Under the pieces are notes generated by a model. It saw only the letters and a list, made by a program, of their open reading frames with translations, was not told the origin of the DNA and made no database searches. Below, in pieces: positions 15,459 to 22,013 of a DNA stretch of 37,969 nt (positions within the stretch are counted from its first letter, which is position 1; the number at the start of each line of letters is the position of its first letter). Origin of the DNA: a virus; the IMG/VR virus record IMGVR_UViG_3300048672_000060, positions 1 through 37,969 of that record; one strand, 5' to 3'. The translations under genes and the position numbers were made by a program.

Positions 15459-15656
15459 TTATTTCTCATCCAATGATTTAGTGGTTACTGTACGTAAAAT
15501 TACGTTGACAACAGCAACTAACATGAATATAATTCCGTAATGTGTTCCTAAATACTCTTGCAACACTTGCATATTCATCTCGATAATACCAAGGACAGCT
15601 ACAAGGATGTTGAACAACATTGTTTTACTTTTGTGTAGCTTTGTTAGCCATTTCAT
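15459..15656 (-). CDS. Small two-TM membrane protein, holin candidate
   Basis: 65 aa with two hydrophobic segments (about residues 13-28, MLFNILVAVLGIIE, and 41-55, GIIFMLVAVVNVILR), a Lys-rich N-terminus and a charged C-terminus. The HKSKTMLFN...LRTVTTKSL layout is shared by a family of small phage proteins found in lysis cassettes. With a GH24 lysozyme lacking a signal sequence and an Rz/Rz1 pair next to it, it is the best holin candidate. The other candidate is the 4-TM protein at 16659. Its start overlaps the end of Rz1 by 32 bp. Confidence 0.65.
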   Translation of the reverse strand: MKWLTKLHKSKTMLFNILVAVLGIIEMNMQVLQEYLGTHYGIIFMLVAVVNVILRTVTTKSLDEK

Positions 15657-15918
15657 TTTCGTTTCTCTGTTTTATTGTGAGATTGCAAATAGCTAAATCA
15701 TTACGTAGACGTTTCTCTGACACAATGTAATCTAATACAGTGTTGCCATCTCGTTTACTCACTGGACATTCTTGCATTAGTTGTGGAGGAGTGTTGACAG
15801 GAACTTCTACGATACGATCTACGTAAACTGTTTTAGTTGTTTGACATGCCACTAATAGCGGCAGGGACAGGCATAGCAAGACAAGATTTCTCAAAACCTT
15901 CTGGAAGCGAATGAACAT
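15625..15918 (-). CDS. Rz1-like outer-membrane lipoprotein (o-spanin)
   Basis: 97 aa from ATG 15918 (an in-frame TTG lies at 15927). It has a basic start, a hydrophobic core and the lipobox LVAC at residues 22-25, so the mature lipoprotein starts at C25. Pro/Val-rich sequence follows (VDRIVEVPVNTPPQL). The first ~95 bp are read out of frame inside the Rz gene, the nested arrangement known for lambda-type spanin pairs. Together with Rz it would disrupt or fuse the outer membrane at the end of lysis. This requires a Gram-negative host. Confidence 0.85.
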   Translation of the reverse strand: MFIRFQKVLRNLVLLCLSLPLLVACQTTKTVYVDRIVEVPVNTPPQLMQECPVSKRDGNTVLDYIVSEKRLRNDLAICNLTIKQRNENEMANKATQK

Positions 15919-16210
15919 ATTTAACAATCTCTTTTTCAGAAGAATGTTGTTCTTCTTTTATTTTATCAATAGAATTCTGTAATGCAAGAAGTTTTTTATT
16001 CTGTTCTTCATTTCTGTATTGAAGATCGGTATACTTCTTTGCATTCTCATTGGAAATCACAACAGCAGCTTCTGCTTGCCGTTTATAAAGCTCTACAGAA
16101 GCCTCTAGAGCTTCTTTCTGTGATAGCAGTACCTTCATATACCCAAAGACAAATAAGACGATTGTAGCTGCTCCTACGAGCTTTACGATAGGGCTAAACA
16201 ACATATTCAT
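15833..16210 (-). CDS. Rz-like inner-membrane spanin (i-spanin)
   Basis: 125 aa: one N-terminal transmembrane helix (about residues 8-27, VKLVGAATIVLFVFGYM), then a periplasmic coiled coil rich in Gln/Glu/Lys (about 30-100) and a short Pro-containing tail. This is the type II topology of i-spanins. Its last 86 bp overlap the o-spanin gene in another frame. The start overlaps the lysozyme stop by four bases. Confidence 0.85.
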   Translation of the reverse strand: MNMLFSPIVKLVGAATIVLFVFGYMKVLLSQKEALEASVELYKRQAEAAVVISNENAKKYTDLQYRNEEQNKKLLALQNSIDKIKEEQHSSEKEIVKYVHSLPEGFEKSCLAMPVPAAISGMSNN

Positions 16211-16686
16211 TGGAATACTCCGGCAGAAATATAATACATATCCAAGCCACCATTCTTCATTGTCTTAGAATGACGTTTAGCACGTTTAGGTGTCTGTTTA
16301 GCCCACAAGCTATCAAGCATCTCTGTAGAAGCTAAATCAAAATCTTTACGTTCTAAAGCAAGCCACATCTTTTTGAAGTTGGATACTCCAGCTAAGCCTA
16401 GCTGATAGGACATAGAAATCAATACGGCTTGCTGCGCCATGTTGCAATTGTTCCAAGCTTTATTGTATTTTACGCTAAGCTCTCGAATGTGTTGATCGAT
16501 ACGTTTACGTAGAAACTGTAATGCGTCTTTTTCTGTTACTGTTTGATTAGTTAGAGGGTCGTTCTTAATATTAGATAGCTTCTGTCCGTAGCCAATAGTT
16601 CTATACTGTTCGGTACAGTAATATTCATGCTGACGAAAACCTTCTTCTAGTTTTAAAATCATCTCTGCGTATTTGTTTTCTTGCAT
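16207..16686 (-). CDS. Endolysin, T4-type lysozyme (GH24 muramidase)
   Basis: 159 aa, typical for GH24. It cleaves the MurNAc-GlcNAc bond of peptidoglycan. The active-site region is LEEGFRQHEYYCTEQYRTIG. Aligned to T4 lysozyme, E15 = Glu11, C24 = Asp20 and T30 = Thr26, giving the E-8aa-C-5aa-T variant of the catalytic triad. A Cys at the Asp20 position is found in some natural GH24 enzymes, and engineered D20C T4 lysozyme stays active, so this enzyme is probably functional. There is no signal peptide or SAR helix, so it needs a holin. Confidence 0.9.
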   Translation of the reverse strand: MQENKYAEMILKLEEGFRQHEYYCTEQYRTIGYGQKLSNIKNDPLTNQTVTEKDALQFLRKRIDQHIRELSVKYNKAWNNCNMAQQAVLISMSYQLGLAGVSNFKKMWLALERKDFDLASTEMLDSLWAKQTPKRAKRHSKTMKNGGLDMYYISAGVFQ

Positions 16687-17075
16687 ATATCTCTCCTAAT
16701 TTTCCATTCAGCATCTAAACACAAACCTACAACAATCAACTGTAAGAGTAAGAACTGGATACCTTCCCTGAACGGATAAAAAACTGTTTGGTAGTAACTA
16801 AAGGCTTCATATATATTTAATAGAAAACTCACTACACAAGGTATGCCGAGCAAGAAATAACGGAGCCTATCTTTAAGTAAAAACACAAAAGAATATTGGA
16901 TGGTATCAAACAGGGCTTCTTTTATGTAGAAATATTCTTGGGGTACGTAAGGGTTAATTAGTACGTTAGCTACTAACGCTAAAAACAATAGCCTACTGAC
17001 CAGTACAATGTCTTTATCCTTGATCAAGAAAGACAAGATCAATAAACTACACGGTGTGATCAGTAGGCTAATCAT
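16659..17075 (-). CDS. Four-TM membrane protein of the lysis region
   Basis: 138 aa with four hydrophobic segments (about residues 3-18, 23-40, 72-90 and 103-120) and a basic cytoplasmic-type tail (KIRRDICKKTNTQR). No family is recognised. It is coupled by TAATG to a proline-rich peptide gene upstream and overlaps the lysozyme start by 28 bp, so it is expressed with the lysis genes. It may be a second holin, an antiholin or an accessory membrane protein; the sequence does not decide. Confidence 0.6.
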   Translation of the reverse strand: MISLLITPCSLLILSFLIKDKDIVLVSRLLFLALVANVLINPYVPQEYFYIKEALFDTIQYSFVFLLKDRLRYFLLGIPCVVSFLLNIYEAFSYYQTVFYPFREGIQFLLLQLIVVGLCLDAEWKIRRDICKKTNTQR

Positions 17076-17158
17076 TACTTAGTTTCCTCTACAGGAGGTA
17101 CTGGAGCGCTTGCTGGAGGCTTGATTGGCTTTTCTGGTTGCGGTAATTCAGATGGCAT
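17075..17158 (-). CDS. 27-aa proline-rich peptide
   Basis: A short frame with ATG at 17158, Shine-Dalgarno AGGAAG about ten bases upstream, and stop TAA at 17077-17075 fused to the ATG of the 4-TM gene. Nine of 27 residues are Pro (for example QPEKPIKPPASAPVPP), with Glu at both ends. It may be a translational coupler or a small scaffold peptide. Gene status rests on ribosome-binding site, coupling and composition only. Confidence 0.5.
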   Translation of the reverse strand: MPSELPQPEKPIKPPASAPVPPVEETK

Positions 17159-17159
17159 A

Positions 17160-17573
17160 TTATTTACTTCCTATGTTTGTTAATAGTTTTGTTAGTCGTC
17201 CGATAGAAGCAAGAGGCGCTACACGATTGAGTAGTTCTTGCGTATCAAACGGTTTTAGTACGAAGTCTAATGCTCCGCACATAAACGCCTTACAACGATT
17301 ATCGTCAGTACCTTCTGCTGTAATAAATACAGTAGGTGTGTGTCGAGTGATTTCTTCTTCACGTAGTTCTTCTGACAATTCATACCCAGTGTAACCATTA
17401 TCGAGATGGATGTCAAGGACAATTACATCAGGATTAAACTCTTTAGCTTTAGATATAGCTTCATGGTGCCCATAGACGGGTAGTGTTTCATACCCGCCTT
17501 TATCGAACACATCTGTCAAATACGACAACATGAAAGCATCATCTTCAACGATCATTATGCGAGGATTTGTCAT
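17160..17573 (-). CDS. Stand-alone response-regulator receiver (CheY-like)
   Basis: 137 aa from ATG 17573, after GGAG; the open frame extends seven codons further without a better site. All receiver landmarks are present: acidic pocket D11-D12 (IVEDDAF), phospho-acceptor D54 (VIVLDIHLD), switch threonine T85 (VFITAEG) and K107 (LKPFD). There is no output domain: the sequence ends ~15 residues after the last receiver helix. It overlaps the membrane coiled-coil gene by 29 bp and precedes the proline-rich peptide by one base, so it is co-transcribed with the lysis cassette. A phosphorylatable receiver in a phage lysis operon is unusual. Its kinase or target is not visible in the window. Confidence 0.88.
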   Translation of the reverse strand: MTNPRIMIVEDDAFMLSYLTDVFDKGGYETLPVYGHHEAISKAKEFNPDVIVLDIHLDNGYTGYELSEELREEEITRHTPTVFITAEGTDDNRCKAFMCGALDFVLKPFDTQELLNRVAPLASIGRLTKLLTNIGSK

Positions 17574-17853
17574 TTGACATACTCCACTTTGCATTAAGTA
17601 CCGCTAAATCCCTAGTGAGCTGGTTTAATGTTGCATTCATTTCTCGTGTCATCACTAACACTTCTTTTTGATCTTCACGTACTGGATCTACAGCTTTAGT
17701 AATAGCCTTTTCCATATCTTCAAAGGTTGGTGTCCTAGCTTGTTTAGACACGATAGCTTCAAGAACTTTATCATTCCGTTGTTTATCGTACCAGTACCAA
17801 GCTATTAATCCAGTCCAGCCCCACTTCAGTAAGGCGAATAATTCTATATTCAC
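17545..17853 (-). CDS. Membrane-anchored coiled-coil protein
   Basis: 102 aa starting with GTG 17853, which overlaps the stop of the peptidase fragment (GTGA). There is one N-terminal hydrophobic helix with Trp-rich edges (about residues 4-21, ELFALLKWGWTGLIAWYWYD), then a charged linker and a coiled coil at about 60-92 (VLVMTREMNATLNQLTRDLA). The layout resembles single-TM holin-like or i-spanin-like proteins, but Rz is found elsewhere. Overlap with the receiver gene makes it a possible membrane partner of that protein, which is an inference from context. Confidence 0.65.
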   Translation of the reverse strand: MNIELFALLKWGWTGLIAWYWYDKQRNDKVLEAIVSKQARTPTFEDMEKAITKAVDPVREDQKEVLVMTREMNATLNQLTRDLAVLNAKWSMSNDKSSHNDR

Positions 17854-18029
17854 AAGATTAATTCCTTATGTTTGAGCAACTCTGCCTGCCGTTCTTTCGT
17901 GCGTAAACCATCAATCGCAGTAAAATCCACCTCGGAAAGCTCCAAGGCGCGTTTAACTACGCGCACTAGGTCTGGATGGACTCCTTGAAGGTTGTCTGTG
18001 CTTCGCTTTCCTAGGATGAATTTTGGCAT
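17850..18029 (-). CDS. Truncated M15 peptidase (endolysin-type) N-terminal fragment
   Basis: 59 aa, ATG 18029 with CGGAG five bases upstream. The sequence (LGKRSTDNLQGVHPDLVRVV, then VDFTAIDGLRTKERQAELL) matches the start of phage VanY/M15 L-alanyl-D-glutamate peptidases. In full enzymes SRHxxGxAxD and later zinc ligands follow; here the frame ends after LLKHKELIL. No zinc site remains, and neither neighbouring frame holds the missing half, so this looks like a deletion remnant rather than a simple frameshift. It still has a good ribosome-binding site and is coupled to the next gene, so the peptide may be made. It could be catalytically dead or kept only for coupling. Confidence 0.7.
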   Translation of the reverse strand: MPKFILGKRSTDNLQGVHPDLVRVVKRALELSEVDFTAIDGLRTKERQAELLKHKELIL

Positions 18030-18071
18030 GTCAGCTCCGTTATGTTTCGTGATACCAGCGCTTGATGTTTA

Positions 18072-20066
18072 TCATTTCGCCACCCATCCGGTATTTCCAG
18101 TTCCAGATTCTTTAACATAAAGAGTTGTTAACGCTCCACCATCGAGTCTCTTGTATTCACTACCAACAGCAGCAACTTGTACGCTTTCTGGCGAGCCGTT
18201 ACCACGAGTTGTTATGACTGCTATTTTACCAGCACCTAGGTATCGAGTTGTTACAGTCCTTTCTTCGTAGTCGTCAATAATTAGCGATGAACCTGCATTC
18301 ATATTTGCGACGTTCATTGCATAGTATTTGCTTTCTATTGTCAGTCGATTAAATCTTACAATATCACCTGATGCGGCAGCTAAAAACATTGCTCTGCTAT
18401 TTGTTGATGCTGATGTGAACGTCTGGCAGGCTCTACCGTCAATCGTTAAACCATCAACTTCTACACGCTCAACGCCTTGAAACGTGGCTGACGAACCGCC
18501 TGATAAATCCAAGCCAAATTGGAATTGACACATGGAGTGTACGTTATCAATTTTAAGTAGCTTGCAGCGCCTATCTGTTGCCGCACTGCTAACGCCGTTA
18601 GCAATCTGAATTGAATTATACTTGTCGCAGTTTTTGCTAAATGTAATGCCGCTTAAATGTATTTCGCCGTAGCCTGTTCCGCCAGTTGATTCTGAGCTAT
18701 ACACAATCGCGCCCCCCTCTTTTGAATTTGCATCGATAGGGTGCGCGTCAAAATGAATATCACTTATCTTCAGGATGCCATAAGCGGAGCAGAAGATAAG
18801 AATGTCTTGAGACGCCTTTGATAAGTCTCCATTACCACCACGAATCACCCCTCCCCGAACCTCCATTGTGCCGTTCGTCAGGTTTGCAGCAGTGTTGTTT
18901 GTAGAGAACCGTACCGCTAAGGATGCGCCTTCAAATCCAGCGGTTTTGTCCCCCGACTTCATACCATTAAAGTTGATGTTTTCAACTAATACGTCAGTGC
19001 ATAAAAATTGATGGTAACGAACTAAAGGGACACCAGTTCCAACATAAGCACCTAAGTGATTGCTGTATTTAGATGTGAAGTTTTCCGCTGTTGGATTGAT
19101 GAACTTAACGTTATTGCAAGCCCAAACCCACAAGCCATACCCGTTGTGCCCATCTTTTAGTGTCATGTCGCGCAGCGTTACATTGCGGTTCTGTCTTGCC
19201 CAAGTGTTTGCCAAGTAATCACCAGATACGAAAACGGTAAATAGCTTGTAGCCGTTATTAGGGTCGCCAAGGTACGCATTGGGCGACGTTGCCCACTGGC
19301 CGTAGGGGTGGAACATCTTGAACGTCATGTTCTCGAACAGCAGGTCGTTCGATATTTTCGTGACATCGTTGGCGTTGGTATCTGGGTCGAACACTACGAA
19401 ACCGCCAACCCAAGGATAGAAACTCCCTGATGTGTTAACGCCTGTACATGTGTAATCGAAGTTAAATCCTGATGCGTGCAATCTTGGCACGAACACACCA
19501 CGGAAAAACATTAAGCCGCCGCCAGTTGTAATATTGTGATTCACTAACTTGATTGTTGCGCCGTTTCCTTTAATTGTGACGTTCTTTTTGTCATACAGAT
19601 CGATAATCGCGACACCGTTTGGGCTTGTTGCGTAAGCGGACAAACCAGTTCCAGCAAGAGAAATAACATACTCTCTTTTTTGAAACTCACACCGTGAGCC
19701 GTTCGTTATAGCCGCACCCATACGCATGATGGATGCCGTATCGTCAATGTCACCAGCTTGGTAGAATTGTTCAGGAGTTAAATATTGAACGCTAGTAGCA
19801 ATCTTACCAGCCTCAACCCCACCAATAGGAACCGTCGAGTTAGCAGCAGCAAGCTCCGAACGTAAACTAACATCTACGCCTGTAGCAGCTTCCACTTCAT
19901 CCGTTAATGTTTTTACTAACTTACTGAATGAGGGGACGTTACCGTTTTCTGTAGCAACATCTGTAGTATCTCCACCATGAACAACATCATGTGCGATCTG
20001 CACATCTTGTTTGAACACTTGAATGGCTTCTGTTGTAGTCGTTGGTGGATATGGTAAAAATGACAT
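18072..20066 (-). CDS. Tailspike, right-handed beta-helix (depolymerase candidate)
   Basis: 664 aa. Residues 1-~60 are an attachment region opening MSFLPYPPTTTTEAIQVFKQ. About 70-88 is the ELAAANSTVPIGGVEAG segment shared with the other tailspike. Residues ~120-600 show repeated short strands typical of a pectate-lyase-like beta-helix (DLYDKKNVTIKGNGATIKLV, NVTLRDMTLKDG, VKFINPTAENF). The C-terminus (YKRLDGGALTTLYVKESG) is a small beta cap. Such proteins bind and often cleave capsular or O-antigen polysaccharide; the catalytic acids cannot be picked by eye. Base composition looks more GC-rich than in the flanking baseplate genes, suggesting horizontal exchange. Confidence 0.85.
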   Translation of the reverse strand: MSFLPYPPTTTTEAIQVFKQDVQIAHDVVHGGDTTDVATENGNVPSFSKLVKTLTDEVEAATGVDVSLRSELAAANSTVPIGGVEAGKIATSVQYLTPEQFYQAGDIDDTASIMRMGAAITNGSRCEFQKREYVISLAGTGLSAYATSPNGVAIIDLYDKKNVTIKGNGATIKLVNHNITTGGGLMFFRGVFVPRLHASGFNFDYTCTGVNTSGSFYPWVGGFVVFDPDTNANDVTKISNDLLFENMTFKMFHPYGQWATSPNAYLGDPNNGYKLFTVFVSGDYLANTWARQNRNVTLRDMTLKDGHNGYGLWVWACNNVKFINPTAENFTSKYSNHLGAYVGTGVPLVRYHQFLCTDVLVENINFNGMKSGDKTAGFEGASLAVRFSTNNTAANLTNGTMEVRGGVIRGGNGDLSKASQDILIFCSAYGILKISDIHFDAHPIDANSKEGGAIVYSSESTGGTGYGEIHLSGITFSKNCDKYNSIQIANGVSSAATDRRCKLLKIDNVHSMCQFQFGLDLSGGSSATFQGVERVEVDGLTIDGRACQTFTSASTNSRAMFLAAASGDIVRFNRLTIESKYYAMNVANMNAGSSLIIDDYEERTVTTRYLGAGKIAVITTRGNGSPESVQVAAVGSEYKRLDGGALTTLYVKESGTGNTGWVAK
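19811..19853 (-). repeat. Shared tailspike module-boundary sequence, copy 1
   Basis: A 43-bp segment encoding LAAANSTVPIGGVEA, identical at about 38 of 43 positions to 25538-25580 in the other tailspike gene, while the sequences on either side differ. It marks the junction between the N-terminal attachment part and the beta-helix. Confidence 0.75.
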
Positions 20067-20079
20067 AATCTCTCCTTAA

Positions 20080-20679
20080 CTAGCTGACGCGCAACCAAAT
20101 GTAAATTACCTGATAGGGATTTAGGATATTAAATGCCTGACCACCACCAGTACCTTCTGTTGCATAATTAAATGAACCAGCGCTATTGTTGTTCTTATCA
20201 ATACCAGCTAAACCACCAGCACCACCAGTGTAAATAGGAATAGTACCGCTATGGGCATGATTCGGCATTTCTGAAACAGTTTGTGTATGTTGGTATTCAC
20301 CGCCAGTAGAACCGCCAGAGAAAGACTTTTGTACGCCATTTACATCTGTGCCTGTACCAGCGCCGATCAGTGTTCTACCTTGCGCGTAGGCTACCCATGT
20401 TCCGTAGCCATAAATAATAGCAGGATTTCGGTTATCACCGACAATCATCTTCAACTCATTTACTGGAGTTTGAGATGGTGTAGCTAGTTGAGATTTAAGC
20501 TCTACGATTTGTTGATATAAATTGTTAAATTGCCAATTCAGTTCTTGAGCTGTTGGCGTATCATTTGGAGAATATCCGTAATCACGGATACCCTCATCTG
20601 GACGAATTTTATTAGGCGTTGTACCATCGACGTAGGTATCTTCAATCGCCCAATCTGGATTGTATGTTGGATAAGCCAT
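20080..20679 (-). CDS. Collar/gp10-type short tail fibre or baseplate fibre protein
   Basis: 199 aa. The N-terminal ~75 residues include AIEDTYVDGTTPNKIRPDEG and a short coiled coil (LNWQFNNLYQQIVELKSQLA) for trimerisation. The C-terminal half has the tail-collar pattern: GYGTWVAYAQGRTLIGAGTG, EMPNHAHSGTIP, and the ending FNILNPYQVIYIWLRVS. In phages this fold is found at the tip of short fibres or T4 gp10-like baseplate proteins. It lies between the DUF2612 baseplate gene and the tailspike and probably connects or accompanies the receptor-binding proteins. Confidence 0.8.
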   Translation of the reverse strand: MAYPTYNPDWAIEDTYVDGTTPNKIRPDEGIRDYGYSPNDTPTAQELNWQFNNLYQQIVELKSQLATPSQTPVNELKMIVGDNRNPAIIYGYGTWVAYAQGRTLIGAGTGTDVNGVQKSFSGGSTGGEYQHTQTVSEMPNHAHSGTIPIYTGGAGGLAGIDKNNNSAGSFNYATEGTGGGQAFNILNPYQVIYIWLRVS

Positions 20680-20693
20680 TATGTCTCACTCAG

Positions 20694-22013
20694 CTATGCT
20701 ATAATTTCAGTTGTAATCGTAATTGTTTTTGTTCTGAAGATAGATGGATCTGAAGTCTTGAAGATGTAGAACTGATATGTACCTGTCTTCAACGTATTAT
20801 TAGAACCAGCAACAGTCAAGCTAAGAGTCAAGTCAGTTGACAATGTAAACTGAGCATTTTGGTTCAGACCTGATAATTGAGACCCAGAGACAACAGTATA
20901 ATAGAGTTTATAATCTGCTCCAGCTCCACTAGCTACAGCGGTTAAATAGTTGTCTGTAGATAATACATCGGTATTTTGGATATATTCTAGTGAACCATCA
21001 GACTTAAATTTAATTCTTGATGCGTTTGTTACAACTTCTTCAGCGACCACTACAGGTAGGTATGTATAGTGATCAAATAATCCCATATCTTCGGCAATTG
21101 GATTTGTTGCTGGTATTGATGCGCTAATTGGTACACTATTACTGTAAGCATCAATAGTACCAAAAACATTACTTACTGTAACACGAACACTAATAACTTT
21201 ACCCTCATCCCCGCCTACAACTACGTAACTACTGTCTGTAGCTCCGCTAATATCTGCTCCATCCAACAACCATTGCTTAGTGATAGTTAGTGGTTCGTCA
21301 CCATCATATGTCCCTACAACTAGACTCATAGTTTCACCCACTTGTGTAGCACCAAAAATATAAGGAGCAGATACAACACTTGGAGACGATAATACTGGAG
21401 GTGGCAGGTCTTGTGTAGGCACAGAAACAAAACGAGAGTCGTTCACTACACCAATCTTATTAAATGCTAAATCACAAATCTGAGCAGTTCCAAGAGGTGT
21501 AGAGTTTAACATCCAAGGAGATGTGTCGTGCTTAATGAAACGAATACGAGAGTTCAGCGGGAACAATGCAGCTAAACTATTTAAACCATCGTAACTATCG
21601 CCGACACAGAAGAAATAAGAGTATAATTCCATTACATACGGATATGGATTATCCAACGTAGCTTCAACATCTCCTGTGATCAGTGAAACAATACGTAGAA
21701 TGTCATCCACAGAAGCTGATGCTGTTTGACGAGCCATAGCAATCTTGATAGCTGTCTTATAATCGTTATCAGAATAGCTACCACGAGCTACATCCAGCTC
21801 AGCACCAATTTGGTCTAACCACCAACCATACGCGCCATCTAAAGTGCGTACAGTTTGTAATTCATTTAATACGTTTTCTAACTCTTGTAACTCGCTAACA
21901 AGCGCATCAACAAGAGCATTGATGTTTGGTTTGTCTTTGAATTGAGAGAGCAAATATGACTTCGCTCTCTCCACTCGATCACTCACCAACAATATCTTGT
22001 TAGCTGTTGACAT
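20694..22013 (-). CDS. Baseplate protein (DUF2612 / Mu gp48-like) with Ig-like extension
   Basis: 439 aa. Residues ~1-180 match the DUF2612 baseplate family, with RTLDGAYGWWLDQIGAELDV followed by SDNDYKTAIKIAMARQTASA and a helical part. Residues ~205-300 are an Ig-like sandwich (for example TITKQWLLDGADISGATDSS), and ~300-439 a second beta-rich domain ending TYQFYIFKTSDPSIF. Core family members are about half this length, so the C-terminal half is an added decoration, probably for adhesion or fibre attachment. The gene is joined to the baseplate J gene end-to-start. Confidence 0.8.
   Translation of the reverse strand: MSTANKILLVSDRVERAKSYLLSQFKDKPNINALVDALVSELQELENVLNELQTVRTLDGAYGWWLDQIGAELDVARGSYSDNDYKTAIKIAMARQTASASVDDILRIVSLITGDVEATLDNPYPYVMELYSYFFCVGDSYDGLNSLAALFPLNSRIRFIKHDTSPWMLNSTPLGTAQICDLAFNKIGVVNDSRFVSVPTQDLPPPVLSSPSVVSAPYIFGATQVGETMSLVVGTYDGDEPLTITKQWLLDGADISGATDSSYVVVGGDEGKVISVRVTVSNVFGTIDAYSNSVPISASIPATNPIAEDMGLFDHYTYLPVVVAEEVVTNASRIKFKSDGSLEYIQNTDVLSTDNYLTAVASGAGADYKLYYTVVSGSQLSGLNQNAQFTLSTDLTLSLTVAGSNNTLKTGTYQFYIFKTSDPSIFRTKTITITTEIIA

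Noticed and set aside
21694-21704. Third copy of the 11-bp operator arm CGTAGAATGTC
   Set aside because: It lies inside the DUF2612 coding region with no promoter nearby and codes ordinary residues (DILR); noted only in connection with the 4258 promoter.
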